The position numbers were made by a program, and so were the translations under genes. From contig URMA01000005.1 of the NCBI GenBank assembly GCA_900548875.1, forward strand, positions 1-64,000: a stretch of 64,000 nt of DNA, in the 5' to 3' direction. Every line of letters starts with the position of its first letter. The stretch's first letter is position 1. Under the pieces are notes generated by a model. The model was not told the DNA's origin. It searched no databases and saw only the letters and a program-made list of their open reading frames with translations. This document shows positions 27,029-36,003 of the stretch, piece after piece. This DNA comes from an uncultured Porphyromonadaceae bacterium. GTDB lineage: Bacteria; Bacteroidota; Bacteroidia; Bacteroidales; Muribaculaceae.

Positions 27029-29350
27029 ATGACAATGAAAAGAATAATTGCACCGACACTGCTATCGCTGCTCTGTCTGACAAACATCAGTGCACAGAAA
27101 CTGCAATCCCTATCTTCTGTGCAGCAACACAAATTTCCGACAAACGAACGGGTGACGGCGACACAAGCCTACCTTCCCGCATCCTATTTCGCCAACGAAA
27201 GCGGCCTACAGGCCGACTTTCGTTGCACATCATCCGGCGAATCAACGGTAATTTGGTCAGAGAATTTTGACAATGGCACCGAAGGCTGGACGCTCAACAA
27301 TGCCGAAACTTTCAGCTGGCAACTCTATCAAAGCACCGGCGACCGGGCCTTTTCCCTGATAGATCCGGCCGACAAGAGTTCGCTCAAGATTGAGGGCGAC
27401 TACCGCTACTATAACCGGGGTACGGCTTCGGCCATTTCCCCAAAACTGTCCATTCCAAAGAATGCGGCCATCAGCGGATATGTGGGCTACTCTTTGAATT
27501 TCAACGAGGATTGCACGCTTACGCTGTCGGCATCGGAAGACGGTGAATCGTGGACACAACTCTGGGCAAGCACCGACGACAAGGGCGAAAAACCCTGGAG
27601 CTGGAGAAAATTTGAAATCAAGCTGACCGAATGGGAAAACAAAGAAGTTCAATTCAAGTTTGAGTATGGCAACATCAACGCATATGACAACGGCGGATAT
27701 ATGGGCGATTTTGTCATTGACGGTCTCTCATTGGCCACAGCCAACGCCACTGACCAAGTTTCAGTCATGACCGGTGAAACGGTCAGTTTCGCCGATGCCT
27801 CAACCGGCAACCCGACAAGCTGGACATGGCATTTTCCCGGTGGAACTCCGGAAACTTCGAATCAGAAGACCTGCGAAGTCTATTACACGCAGGACGGTGA
27901 ATACGATGTTTCACTGACAGTCAACGACGGACAGAACACATCCACCAAAACCTACCCGAAATTTGTCAAAGTAACCGGAACGGCACCTACGGCACATATT
28001 ATTCCGCCTGCCACATTCCGATACGCGGAAAATCGTCTGCCAATGGTGGCACCGCTTGCTCCCGTGCAGTTCCGCGACGGTTCGGATGGTTTCCCGACGT
28101 CTTGGGAATGGACCTTTACCGGCACTGAACCCGACAATTCGGTTTCAGGCGTTTCTTCCGAACAGAACCCGATTGTTGACTACGACTTCCTGCACAAGCA
28201 GGCAGCCTTCCTGACTGCCTCCAACATGCACGGCGAATCGACAGACATGATGGAAGTGGCTGCTGAATACGAAGGACTGATTACCAACCTGCAACCCGAC
28301 GATCAGATGGTTACCTTCAATCTGGGGGACGGGTACGGCGAATTCCCTGGCACCAACCTGCTGGACATCACCGAATATGCTGAAAAATTCTCCAAACCGT
28401 CTCGCCCTGTTCTTGTTTATGGAGCACGAGTATATTTCACCCAGGCAACTGCTACCGAGTTGCTTGACCAGATAACAGATGTCAAAGTGAGCCTCAACAA
28501 GTCGGAAAACGGCTTGCCGGGCGAACAGTTGGAGTTTGCCTCCTGGAGAGTTTTTGAACTGGAACTGCCATCAGGAGGAACACTGACCGGAACCGATTTT
28601 GAATTTTCAAAACCGATAGCCGTTAATGATGAGTTCTTCTTTGTTGTAAGCGGAATTCCCGTAAAAAACGAAACGTGTACCGTATCGTTTGCCATGGCAA
28701 AATTCCGGGATAACGGAAATACAGCCTACTTCAAACAACGTGGAACATGGAAATCGGCAGCGGAGTATTTTCCAGCAGGAAGCAACCATACATCTTATGC
28801 AATTTATCCGCTCATTGCACATTCCGTCATGAAACCGCTCAGCGAAACTCCTGTCACTGTCGGAAAAGAAAAAGGAAAGACTTCTGTCGAACTGTTCTCC
28901 TATATGGGTTACGAAACTCCGATTGAATGTGATGCCGACTGGTGTCGGGTAGTGAGCGAACCCAACGGAATGACAGTCGACAATATTGAAATCGAATATG
29001 ACCAGCTTCCGGCCGGTATTGAGTCCAGAACGGCACAATTTACACTCACCGATGGACTGTCGTCAGTTGAAATCCAACTCATACAAGAGAATAATTCAGG
29101 CATAACTGCGGCAGTTGTACAACCGTTGAATGTGTATCCGACAGTATTCTCAGGCACTCTGAACATAACCGTTCCGGAACAGACATTCCGCATCGAAATA
29201 CTGAATGCGACCGGCACACTGCTGCGCTCTATTGATACCGCCGGACAAACCCGTCTGACTGTCGACGGTTCGGAATTCCCCAACGGTATGGTGTTTGTCA
29301 AAGCCATTTCGCCTGAAGGAACATCCGTAATCAAAGCAGTGAAACATTAA
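27029..29350 (+). CDS. Secreted PKD-domain protein with T9SS tail
   Basis: The 773-residue protein starts at 27029 or at the second ATG 27035, one base after the previous stop, and has a signal peptide ending ISAQ. Residues ~65-245 form a choice-of-anchor J domain (ENFDNGTEGWTLNN). Two PKD domains follow (TASFADASTGNPTSWTWHFPG-type at ~245-330 and FPTSWEWTFTGTEPDN at ~345-415), then uncharacterised beta-rich sequence and a T9SS sorting domain (PLNVYPTVFSG, GMVFVKAIS). PKD domains commonly bind polysaccharide or protein surfaces. It probably works with the preceding protein on the cell surface. No enzyme domain was found. Confidence 0.87.
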   Translation: MTMKRIIAPTLLSLLCLTNISAQKLQSLSSVQQHKFPTNERVTATQAYLPASYFANESGLQADFRCTSSGESTVIWSENFDNGTEGWTLNNAETFSWQLYQSTGDRAFSLIDPADKSSLKIEGDYRYYNRGTASAISPKLSIPKNAAISGYVGYSLNFNEDCTLTLSASEDGESWTQLWASTDDKGEKPWSWRKFEIKLTEWENKEVQFKFEYGNINAYDNGGYMGDFVIDGLSLATANATDQVSVMTGETVSFADASTGNPTSWTWHFPGGTPETSNQKTCEVYYTQDGEYDVSLTVNDGQNTSTKTYPKFVKVTGTAPTAHIIPPATFRYAENRLPMVAPLAPVQFRDGSDGFPTSWEWTFTGTEPDNSVSGVSSEQNPIVDYDFLHKQAAFLTASNMHGESTDMMEVAAEYEGLITNLQPDDQMVTFNLGDGYGEFPGTNLLDITEYAEKFSKPSRPVLVYGARVYFTQATATELLDQITDVKVSLNKSENGLPGEQLEFASWRVFELELPSGGTLTGTDFEFSKPIAVNDEFFFVVSGIPVKNETCTVSFAMAKFRDNGNTAYFKQRGTWKSAAEYFPAGSNHTSYAIYPLIAHSVMKPLSETPVTVGKEKGKTSVELFSYMGYETPIECDADWCRVVSEPNGMTVDNIEIEYDQLPAGIESRTAQFTLTDGLSSVEIQLIQENNSGITAAVVQPLNVYPTVFSGTLNITVPEQTFRIEILNATGTLLRSIDTAGQTRLTVDGSEFPNGMVFVKAISPEGTSVIKAVKH

Positions 29351-29368
29351 TCAAGCCGTTAAAAATTC

Positions 29369-29405
29369 AAGAGGGATTGCCGACCTACAATCGACAATCC
29401 CTCTT
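29369..29405. terminator. Bidirectional terminator between convergent genes
   Basis: The perfect 11-bp arms AAGAGGGATTG (29369-29379) and CAATCCCTCTT (29395-29405) are followed by TATTTTAT on the plus strand and preceded by A-rich sequence serving the leftward operon. Confidence 0.85.
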
Positions 29406-29432
29406 ATTTTATCATGATTACAAACGTTTTTT

Positions 29433-30713
29433 CTACTTGATTTGGCGGACGAGGAGGCCGGGGTAGAAATCTCCGCCGGACTCTTTCTTGAAGGTAGTAG
29501 CACCGAAATCAGCACCGTAGGCGTTTTCTTCGGCTGCCATGAAACGGTTGTCCCAAATCTTCGACGGAACAGGACGAATCGTACCCACCCGCTTGTAGAC
29601 AACGCGTCCGTTGTCGTCCTGGGCTTCAAGCACCTCAAAGCGCGACTCGGAAGTAATGCCTTCCTTCATACCGATACGAACTTTAATTTCCGGCTCTACG
29701 CTTTCAATCGGAGCCTTGATTTTAAACTGTTCATATTTCTTCTGCAAGTCGGCTACGTTTTCATCCAAAGCACGCTGACAGGCTTTGCGAATCATTATAT
29801 CGGGGCGGTCCTCACTGATTCCAAGGAACGAGGACTTTTGTCCGGAAGAAGTGACGTCACCGACATACTTGAGTTTAAATTTGCCCCTTGCTTTGTCGAA
29901 TTCCTTAGCCTTCACCATATCGGGAGCCGAAAGATAATAGTCCTTATAGAAAGTGCTTGACGTTTCTTCATCCCAAACCAACTGATACAGATAGGTTTTG
30001 ATTTTCACACGGAAACCTTTGATGGTCGACACCATAGCACCCGTCAGCACACCGGCGTCTTCGAGATAATCAATACCGGTAGCCGCACTGGCAATAGAAC
30101 CGACAAGAGCAAGGGCGGTTCCCCAGTTCTTGCTGCGTTCCGACTTGTCGATATACTTGATTTCATTCACCAGTACGAACGTGTTTCCGATAAGTTCCTC
30201 GCCGGCATCTTCCAGCATGGCCAGTCCACGCGTAGAACGGGCAGCCAATTCCTTGTCGAATTCCGATGCGTTATACAGACCACGCTGTTTGACAAGTTCC
30301 ATATCGCACTGTCCGGTATAGAAATCGCGGTTGAACCACTTTGCCACCAAGCGGCTTCCAATCATATTGAATTCCAAGAACTTGCTTACCATCATTTCAG
30401 AAGCGTCCACCGTTCCGACTGGCTCGCTCACACCGGACAACGTATAAATAGAATACGGACTTTTCACACCGGAATTAAGCGACAGCACCCTGACACTCAG
30501 GTTCATGTCGTTATATTTGTCAGGAGTCGGAATTTTCAGAAATTCCTCCGTAATTTCTTTACTGAATTTCTGTTCGCTGTGCGTAACCAGAATACTGTAA
30601 ATGGAACTGCGCCGATATTTCATGTCCTCCGAATCCAAATCAACGGCGAAGGCCATATTTACCGTAGTAGTCAACGCAAACAATAACAGTAGAATTTTAT
30701 ATCGTGTTTTCAT
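29433..30713 (-). CDS. Exported protein of unknown function, last gene of the envelope operon
   Basis: The 426-residue protein has a signal peptide (MKTRYKILLLLFALTTTVNM, cut after AFA). A Gly/Ala-rich hydrophobic stretch (ALALVGSIASAATG, ~200-215) may contact the membrane. The C-terminal part (~345-415) reads IKVRIGMKEGITSESRFEVL..YKRVGTIRP, a beta pattern like the C-terminal domain of FlgT-type outer-membrane proteins; this is a weak resemblance. No catalytic motif is seen. It is 15 bases after the WG-repeat gene and ends at the bidirectional terminator, making it the last of seven tightly packed exported-protein genes. Confidence 0.8.
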   Translation of the reverse strand: MKTRYKILLLLFALTTTVNMAFAVDLDSEDMKYRRSSIYSILVTHSEQKFSKEITEEFLKIPTPDKYNDMNLSVRVLSLNSGVKSPYSIYTLSGVSEPVGTVDASEMMVSKFLEFNMIGSRLVAKWFNRDFYTGQCDMELVKQRGLYNASEFDKELAARSTRGLAMLEDAGEELIGNTFVLVNEIKYIDKSERSKNWGTALALVGSIASAATGIDYLEDAGVLTGAMVSTIKGFRVKIKTYLYQLVWDEETSSTFYKDYYLSAPDMVKAKEFDKARGKFKLKYVGDVTSSGQKSSFLGISEDRPDIMIRKACQRALDENVADLQKKYEQFKIKAPIESVEPEIKVRIGMKEGITSESRFEVLEAQDDNGRVVYKRVGTIRPVPSKIWDNRFMAAEENAYGADFGATTFKKESGGDFYPGLLVRQIK

Positions 30714-30728
30714 ATTTCCCTCCTATTT

Positions 30729-32822
30729 TTAAAAATCCCACACTTCTGTCGGTATTAGATCAAACAACTGGAAACTGTTGCGCACGCCTGATGAATAAAT
30801 CTGCAGGCTACGGTTTTCCGAATCGGTCAGTTTCATTTTTCCCTGTTTCTTCATTTCCGCATAGCAGGCCTTCGCTTCATCCAAGTTCAGAAAAACATAA
30901 GGTATCAGCAGTTCGCCTTCGGGTGTCACACAACCGATTGCCTCACGGACGACGCTGCCAATCTGCCCGTTTTCGTCTCTTACAGCCACTTCCGATTCCT
31001 TGGACACAAAGGCGGTCTTGTCGTCATTAAAAAACGAAAAGACATTCTTGTATCCGTTGCCGAGCAGCTTCTGCTGCTTGACGTCGAAACATCCGTAACT
31101 GTCGTTCTGCAACTGCACCCAAACATAGTTGAGCGCCGTTGTATCGGCATCAATCACCGTTTTCCATTTCATCGGAACCACTTGGTTGCCTTTCAGGTCA
31201 ATCATGCCCCACTGGTCATTGTTGCTCACACGGGCATAGCCATGCATAAATTGCGCAACGACATCGTACTTGAACGGTATAGCCACCTCTCCATCAAAGG
31301 TCAGGAATCCGCACTTGCCGTCCTTCAAAGCCCCGACCACTCCGTCGGTAGGCAGCAACATTACGTCATATTCCAACGGAACGGAAATATTCCACTGATA
31401 ATCGTCGCATTTAATCATTCCGTATTTTCCGGCACTCATCACAATAGCCTTTCCATCATAGAAATCGGAAATCTTTTCAAAAAGAGTTGAAGTGGCCGAA
31501 TATCCGGATATTGAAATCAGGGACGACAAACCGTTTTTACGTACTTCCGCGAAGTTATCGCAAAAGACCGACAACAAGTTGTCGAAATTTTCATCATTTT
31601 TGGCATTGAAAACAATCGGTTCCGACAGCAGTTCCTTTTTGTTGATAATGGAATAGTAGTTCATCGTCATTTTATTCTTGCCGACATTAGAAGCGACAAA
31701 ACAGATATAATTGACAGGTACTCCCACCATTTCATACTTTCCTTTTTCCAACATGAACTTTTTGTCAGACACATTGAAAATACCCGCATACGATCCGTCG
31801 TATTTGTCGCTCACCCAATAGTAGTAGTTCGGCAACAAGTCGTCGAATTCCGGAATCGTGGAAAACGGATAATAGAGCGAATTGGCAGCACTGAACTCCG
31901 AAGTGTAGGTCAGTCCCGACACGCGCCTCTTGTGTCCCAAGGACACAAACGTGCTTTTGTCGCGCGTATAATACGCGTTTTTTGCATAAAATCCCTCGAA
32001 TGCAGCCAATTGGGAATAGATATTGACACGGTAGTCGTTTTCGGAAAGTTTTGTTGCCACCGAATATTTCTTCACAAGTTCTACGGCAGCCTCTTTAGGA
32101 TCCGAGATGTTTTCCACGATGGCAAGATTCTGACGACGAACCATATCATCCGTCATGAAAATTCCCAACGACTTGTATTCGCACGGTATCAACTCTTCGC
32201 CCGCCACATTATACAGACCATATTTTCCACCCCAATTCTGGCGTACGGACAAATCTTTCGATTCCCAGTCCTTAAAGTTTCCGCCTTTGTTGACCCAGAA
32301 AAGGCCTTTTTTATTCGGAGTTCCGACAGCAGCGAACTCGCAGGGGACAACCACCTGCGCCTGCAAGTTAATATAGCCGTAGTTGTTTCCCTTACGGATA
32401 AAAGCGACGTTCTGCGAGAATTGTCCGATTTCGTCATATTCAATGGGAAGCACTTCCTTTCCCGTGTTGTCGATATATCCCCATTTTGCGTTGACGAGTT
32501 CTCCGTCATCCATTTTTCCGCCGACAGCCACCCGGCAAATGCCGTTTCGCCAATCCTCCATATAGGAATACCGGACAGCTATCACTTCTTTGCCGCTTGC
32601 GTCGATATATCCCCACTTGTTTCCTCTCTTCACTTTTGCCTTACCGTCGACGAACGGATGAGCTTCATTGTACTTGTACTTAATTGCGACCGAACCATCT
32701 GCATTCACATACCCGTATTTCCCCTTTTCATTCTGTACGGGCATCAAATCCTGTGCATAGGCGCCGCCTGTGCAGCAGCATATTGCCGCTGCACATAATA
32801 GCATTAACCTAAAAAATTTCAT
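30729..32822 (-). CDS. Exported WG-repeat protein
   Basis: The 697-residue protein has a signal peptide (MKFFRLMLLCAAAICCCTGG, cut after AYA). The first ~230 residues and ~480-600 hold WG (beta-hairpin) repeats of the form GKYGYVNADGSVAIKYKY, NKWGYIDASGKEVIAVRY and DQWGMIDLKGNQVVPMKW. The middle ~250 residues lack repeats and are Tyr/Phe-rich. WG repeats form protein-binding or solenoid surfaces; the partner is unknown. Gaps to its neighbours are 15 and 20 bases, so it is part of the leftward operon. Confidence 0.9.
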   Translation of the reverse strand: MKFFRLMLLCAAAICCCTGGAYAQDLMPVQNEKGKYGYVNADGSVAIKYKYNEAHPFVDGKAKVKRGNKWGYIDASGKEVIAVRYSYMEDWRNGICRVAVGGKMDDGELVNAKWGYIDNTGKEVLPIEYDEIGQFSQNVAFIRKGNNYGYINLQAQVVVPCEFAAVGTPNKKGLFWVNKGGNFKDWESKDLSVRQNWGGKYGLYNVAGEELIPCEYKSLGIFMTDDMVRRQNLAIVENISDPKEAAVELVKKYSVATKLSENDYRVNIYSQLAAFEGFYAKNAYYTRDKSTFVSLGHKRRVSGLTYTSEFSAANSLYYPFSTIPEFDDLLPNYYYWVSDKYDGSYAGIFNVSDKKFMLEKGKYEMVGVPVNYICFVASNVGKNKMTMNYYSIINKKELLSEPIVFNAKNDENFDNLLSVFCDNFAEVRKNGLSSLISISGYSATSTLFEKISDFYDGKAIVMSAGKYGMIKCDDYQWNISVPLEYDVMLLPTDGVVGALKDGKCGFLTFDGEVAIPFKYDVVAQFMHGYARVSNNDQWGMIDLKGNQVVPMKWKTVIDADTTALNYVWVQLQNDSYGCFDVKQQKLLGNGYKNVFSFFNDDKTAFVSKESEVAVRDENGQIGSVVREAIGCVTPEGELLIPYVFLNLDEAKACYAEMKKQGKMKLTDSENRSLQIYSSGVRNSFQLFDLIPTEVWDF

Positions 32823-32842
32823 CGTATTAATTTAATTTGTTC

Positions 32843-33784
32843 TTATCTGAGCCACATCAAATTTGTTGTCGTCGGCTGCTGGCCGTTTCCGTAGGCAACA
32901 CCCACGGCACGAGCCGCTTCAATCGTAGCACGGCGCAACTCAATTTCATCCTTATATTTTTGTTTGTGTTCGAAATCCCAGTTTTCTTTCACTACCGACT
33001 TTATCTCGTTCATCAGCTTTTGTGCTTCGCCGAAGCAGGAAGCCGCCGGGTCAATCTGTCGGAGATAGCCATAGGCGGCAACGGCGCCTTTCCGGTCGGG
33101 ATCGGCTGCCCACGCCCCTTGTGCCGCCGTCAGAAGCATCCGACCTTCATAGTCGATATACATCTGATAGATGGTCAGAGTCTTTTCAACAGCGTCGCCG
33201 AAACCTTTCGAACATTCCGGCACAGAAGTGGCATACATCAGCGCTTCCTCATAGTTGCGCATCGAAGCCGCACGATCGGCCTTTGCCAGAATAGCAGGAT
33301 AGTTGTTGTCGTAATAGCTCACAATTTTATCCTTGGCCGACTCCACGAATTGCGTGAACTCACGGTTGCGCGCGTTAAGTGTCGACATAGCACTGATATA
33401 GGCACGCTGTTCGCTTGCACCTACACCCCGCAACTCAAACGAGCACGTGGAATAAACGGACTGATTGATCAAGTCGCCCACATAAAGCGTCAGTTGCGTG
33501 TGCATGACAAAACCTTTCGGCGGTCCCGGCACAACGTCCTTATAGTAGTCCGTAAATTTTCCGGTAATAAAGAACTGGCAGAAATCCGGTCCGGCAGCAA
33601 TGCCGGTGTTGGTCAGCGCCCGAGTCAGGCGTGTCATCAGCTGTTCGTTGATTTCGTCCGGTATGGCATTGACCTGTTCTACCGGCAAAGTCATTACATT
33701 CACCTCGCATTCAGCCGCTAAAGCCGACGGGACAACACAGCCGGCCAGCAACAGGGCACAAGCCATATTTTTAATCATTTTCAT
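32843..33784 (-). CDS. Exported protein of unknown function
   Basis: The 313-residue protein has a signal peptide (MKMIKNMACALLLAGCVVPS, cut after ALA). The first half (VNVMTLPVEQVNAIPDEINE, then RLTRALTNTGI and FFITGKFTDYY) resembles the opening of periplasmic LpoB/CsgG-like or FlgO-like proteins, which sense the level of an 'expressed' lipoprotein set; this is a faint match. The second half is alpha-helical with TPR-like helices (SMRNYEEALMYATSVPECSK). No catalytic motif. It is the fifth gene of the leftward operon, 23 bases after the DUF6175-like gene. Confidence 0.75.
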   Translation of the reverse strand: MKMIKNMACALLLAGCVVPSALAAECEVNVMTLPVEQVNAIPDEINEQLMTRLTRALTNTGIAAGPDFCQFFITGKFTDYYKDVVPGPPKGFVMHTQLTLYVGDLINQSVYSTCSFELRGVGASEQRAYISAMSTLNARNREFTQFVESAKDKIVSYYDNNYPAILAKADRAASMRNYEEALMYATSVPECSKGFGDAVEKTLTIYQMYIDYEGRMLLTAAQGAWAADPDRKGAVAAYGYLRQIDPAASCFGEAQKLMNEIKSVVKENWDFEHKQKYKDEIELRRATIEAARAVGVAYGNGQQPTTTNLMWLR

Positions 33785-33807
33785 AACAATACCGTTTTAA
33801 TGTAACA

Positions 33808-34770
33808 CTATTTTTCTCCGATAATCAGATCAGCCTGTCCCAAACCCTTTGTAATCACCTTCGACTGCAAATTGAAAGGTGCCTTGCGCAGATACTGGCG
33901 CAATTCAGTGACAAACCGACGGGTATCCATCGGCATACCGTTATCGCGATAAAGCGGTATACGCACCTGTTCAAAACGCATCACGTTTTCAGTGGCATCC
34001 GTCAGACTGTAGCGGTGCTGTACCGTGTTCATCGCCATCCACTCGTCAATCACATCGATCAGTTCCATGCCGTCGTATTCGTCCTCCAGTGTCATGCCGG
34101 ACCCGTCGTCAAACACGCGGATATTCACATTCACCTCACGTCCGTTTGTCAGCAAATCGTCGAAATGCGCCTGAAGCTGGGCAATGAAATTGTCCATATT
34201 TTCAAGCACGGCCTCCTCAATCAGCACGGGCACTTCGGCAGAGAACGAAGGAGCACCCGTACCCTGTGCGGCAGCCACCTGCTTGTTGGTATAGGCGTCA
34301 ATGCCCCGAAGCATATATGTCACCGACTGTTTCGGGCCGAGCGTATTGACCGTCCACGAAAGTTCGACAATAATATCAGCCTTCGCACGGTTCAGCAATT
34401 TTTCAAGCGGAGTTTCGGCCAGTCCGGCGCCAGTCGTGCGGCTCACCGTCATGGCATCCTCGGCAGCATCCTGCTTCACCGAGCGAATAGTGGCGGCAAG
34501 GTCCTTCAGCGGCAGTCCGCGGTCGGCCATAAGCGCGCCCACTTTGGTGATGGCGTTCATCAGATCCACATCGTTCTGCACGGCTCTTTCATAGTCGGGC
34601 GTAGAAGTTTCCACACCCTGGTATTCATAAGTGGTCATATAGCCGTTTTCCGAGCACCACACATCAGCCGGAACGACCATGATTGTCGGCTTCTTCGCCT
34701 GTCCCATCATCATTGCGGGAAAGACAAGCAGCGCCGCCAATAGCATTGCATATTTCTTCATAACTTTCAT
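33808..34770 (-). CDS. Exported DUF6175-like protein
   Basis: The 320-residue protein starts at 34770 (or the ATG at 34761) with a signal peptide ending MMMGQA. It opens with KPTIMVVPADVWCSENGY and contains LLNRAKADIIVELSWTV and YTNKQVAAAQGTG, which follow the layout of curli-assembly CsgG/LpoB-type domains (sensing of an open reading of total activity, 'vvP..' strand then 'aDiivel'). I recall this protein family as DUF6175, but cannot verify the number. It starts one base after the previous gene's stop, so translation is probably coupled. Confidence 0.7.
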   Translation of the reverse strand: MKVMKKYAMLLAALLVFPAMMMGQAKKPTIMVVPADVWCSENGYMTTYEYQGVETSTPDYERAVQNDVDLMNAITKVGALMADRGLPLKDLAATIRSVKQDAAEDAMTVSRTTGAGLAETPLEKLLNRAKADIIVELSWTVNTLGPKQSVTYMLRGIDAYTNKQVAAAQGTGAPSFSAEVPVLIEEAVLENMDNFIAQLQAHFDDLLTNGREVNVNIRVFDDGSGMTLEDEYDGMELIDVIDEWMAMNTVQHRYSLTDATENVMRFEQVRIPLYRDNGMPMDTRRFVTELRQYLRKAPFNLQSKVITKGLGQADLIIGEK

Positions 34771-34771
34771 T

Positions 34772-35260
34772 CTAAGGTTTGATAATATTATCGTTGATTA
34801 ATCGCTGACGCAGCTCCGCACGTTTCACGCGGACAACCACCCCATAGTTTTTCTGAGTGCCGCTTTCACCCTTGATACGAGACGTGCGGTTCTCGTCTTC
34901 ACTCGACACATATTTTTCATACTCACCGCCATCGGCGAAAAAGCGATTGAAATAGAACTCGTATTTTTCTCTCGCATTCACTTCAAAAATCAGCGGTTTG
35001 TCGCTGCATCCGCCATTACCGCCACGAATGCCTTTGAACAGCACATCGTTGACGGCATTTTTCTTGGCCTGTTCCACAGCGTCGGCCTTGTTGCTGCCGG
35101 TACCCCACGCACGTACAGTCACCGACCCGTCAAGTTCCGTACCCAGACACTGGGTTTCAAATGAATAGAACGAACCCTGGCTGCTGATTGAGGTTGACTT
35201 GCGGCATGAAGGAGCAAGTATCAACAGCAGAAGAGACATAATCCAAAAACTATATTTCAT
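34772..35260 (-). CDS. Small exported lipoprotein, paralog of the 36003-36491 gene
   Basis: The 162-residue protein has a lipoprotein signal ending LAPSC (Cys 19). Its body shows an A-x3-A helix (NKADAVEQAKKNAVNDVLFKG) as in LPP20/FlgT N-terminal domains, then NRFFADGGEYEKY and a C-terminal strand-helix (YGVVVRVKRAELRQRL). The same landmarks in the same order are present in the 162-residue protein at 36003-36491, so the two arose by duplication. It lies 14 bases after the barrel gene and 1 base before the DUF6175-like gene. The function is unknown. Confidence 0.78.
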   Translation of the reverse strand: MKYSFWIMSLLLLILAPSCRKSTSISSQGSFYSFETQCLGTELDGSVTVRAWGTGSNKADAVEQAKKNAVNDVLFKGIRGGNGGCSDKPLIFEVNAREKYEFYFNRFFADGGEYEKYVSSEDENRTSRIKGESGTQKNYGVVVRVKRAELRQRLINDNIIKP

Positions 35261-35274
35261 TGTTTTTTCTTCTT

Positions 35275-36003
35275 TTAAAATTCATAGCCTACACTTAACA
35301 TCACGAACGACTGGAAATGATTTTTATTCCAGGGGTCCTTCATGCTCTGTCCCAGGTACGACAAACCCAATAGGAAGGACGAGCGCTTGAAATCACCGAA
35401 ACGGGCTCCGATAGTAGGACGGACCATTACGCCGTCTTCCACCACACCACCGACCGACAGTGAATAGTACGGCACCACCTTCCGTTCGTACGACGGGATA
35501 ATATTGCCGCGCACATTGGCATAAATCGGGAAAACGATGTCGGCATTACGATAGCGTATGTTCTCGCCTTTAATGTAGTAGCGCACACCGGCACCCACAC
35601 CTAACTTCACGAACTCGTTGAACCGGTAGCCTACCGTAGCGTCAAGCTCCGTTACCGGACTGTTGGACCGCTTCGAACCCACATTGGTTGAGAAACCGCC
35701 ATAAAGATCGAAACCGAACCAAAAGCCGCGATCGTATTCATAATAGCGGTTAAAGGTGCGTTTCCCTTCCTTAAGCGAAGCCGCAGGGTTGTTGGCCACC
35801 ACCTTGTTGACCTCCGTCGCACGATAAACATATTCAGTACCGTCGGCGGTGGTCACCGTTATTTTCTGTCCGTCGGCAGCAGTCGTTACGGTACCGTAAA
35901 TCACACTGCCGTTATTCAGCAGCACATAGCCGCTTTTGTTATCCTGAGCGATTGCCCCCAACCATATAGCCAGGAAAGCAACCATTGCAACCAAGCGTTT
36001 CAT
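35275..36003 (-). CDS. Predicted outer-membrane beta-barrel with N-terminal small beta domain
   Basis: The 242-residue protein has a signal peptide (MKRLVAMVAFLAIWLGAIAQ). Residues ~22-70 (GYVLLNNGSVIYGTVT, then EYVYRATEVNKV) form a small SH3/LSM-like beta domain seen at the start of many Bacteroidetes exported proteins. Residues ~85-242 show alternating aromatic strands (FWFGFDLYGGFSTN, VRYYIKGENIRYR, LLGLSYLGQS) and end in a terminal aromatic (SVGYEF), the BAM recognition signal. Its ATG overlaps the upstream stop (TGATG), so translation is coupled. It is the only predicted membrane-embedded barrel in the operon and may anchor the other exported proteins. Confidence 0.82.
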   Translation of the reverse strand: MKRLVAMVAFLAIWLGAIAQDNKSGYVLLNNGSVIYGTVTTAADGQKITVTTADGTEYVYRATEVNKVVANNPAASLKEGKRTFNRYYEYDRGFWFGFDLYGGFSTNVGSKRSNSPVTELDATVGYRFNEFVKLGVGAGVRYYIKGENIRYRNADIVFPIYANVRGNIIPSYERKVVPYYSLSVGGVVEDGVMVRPTIGARFGDFKRSSFLLGLSYLGQSMKDPWNKNHFQSFVMLSVGYEF

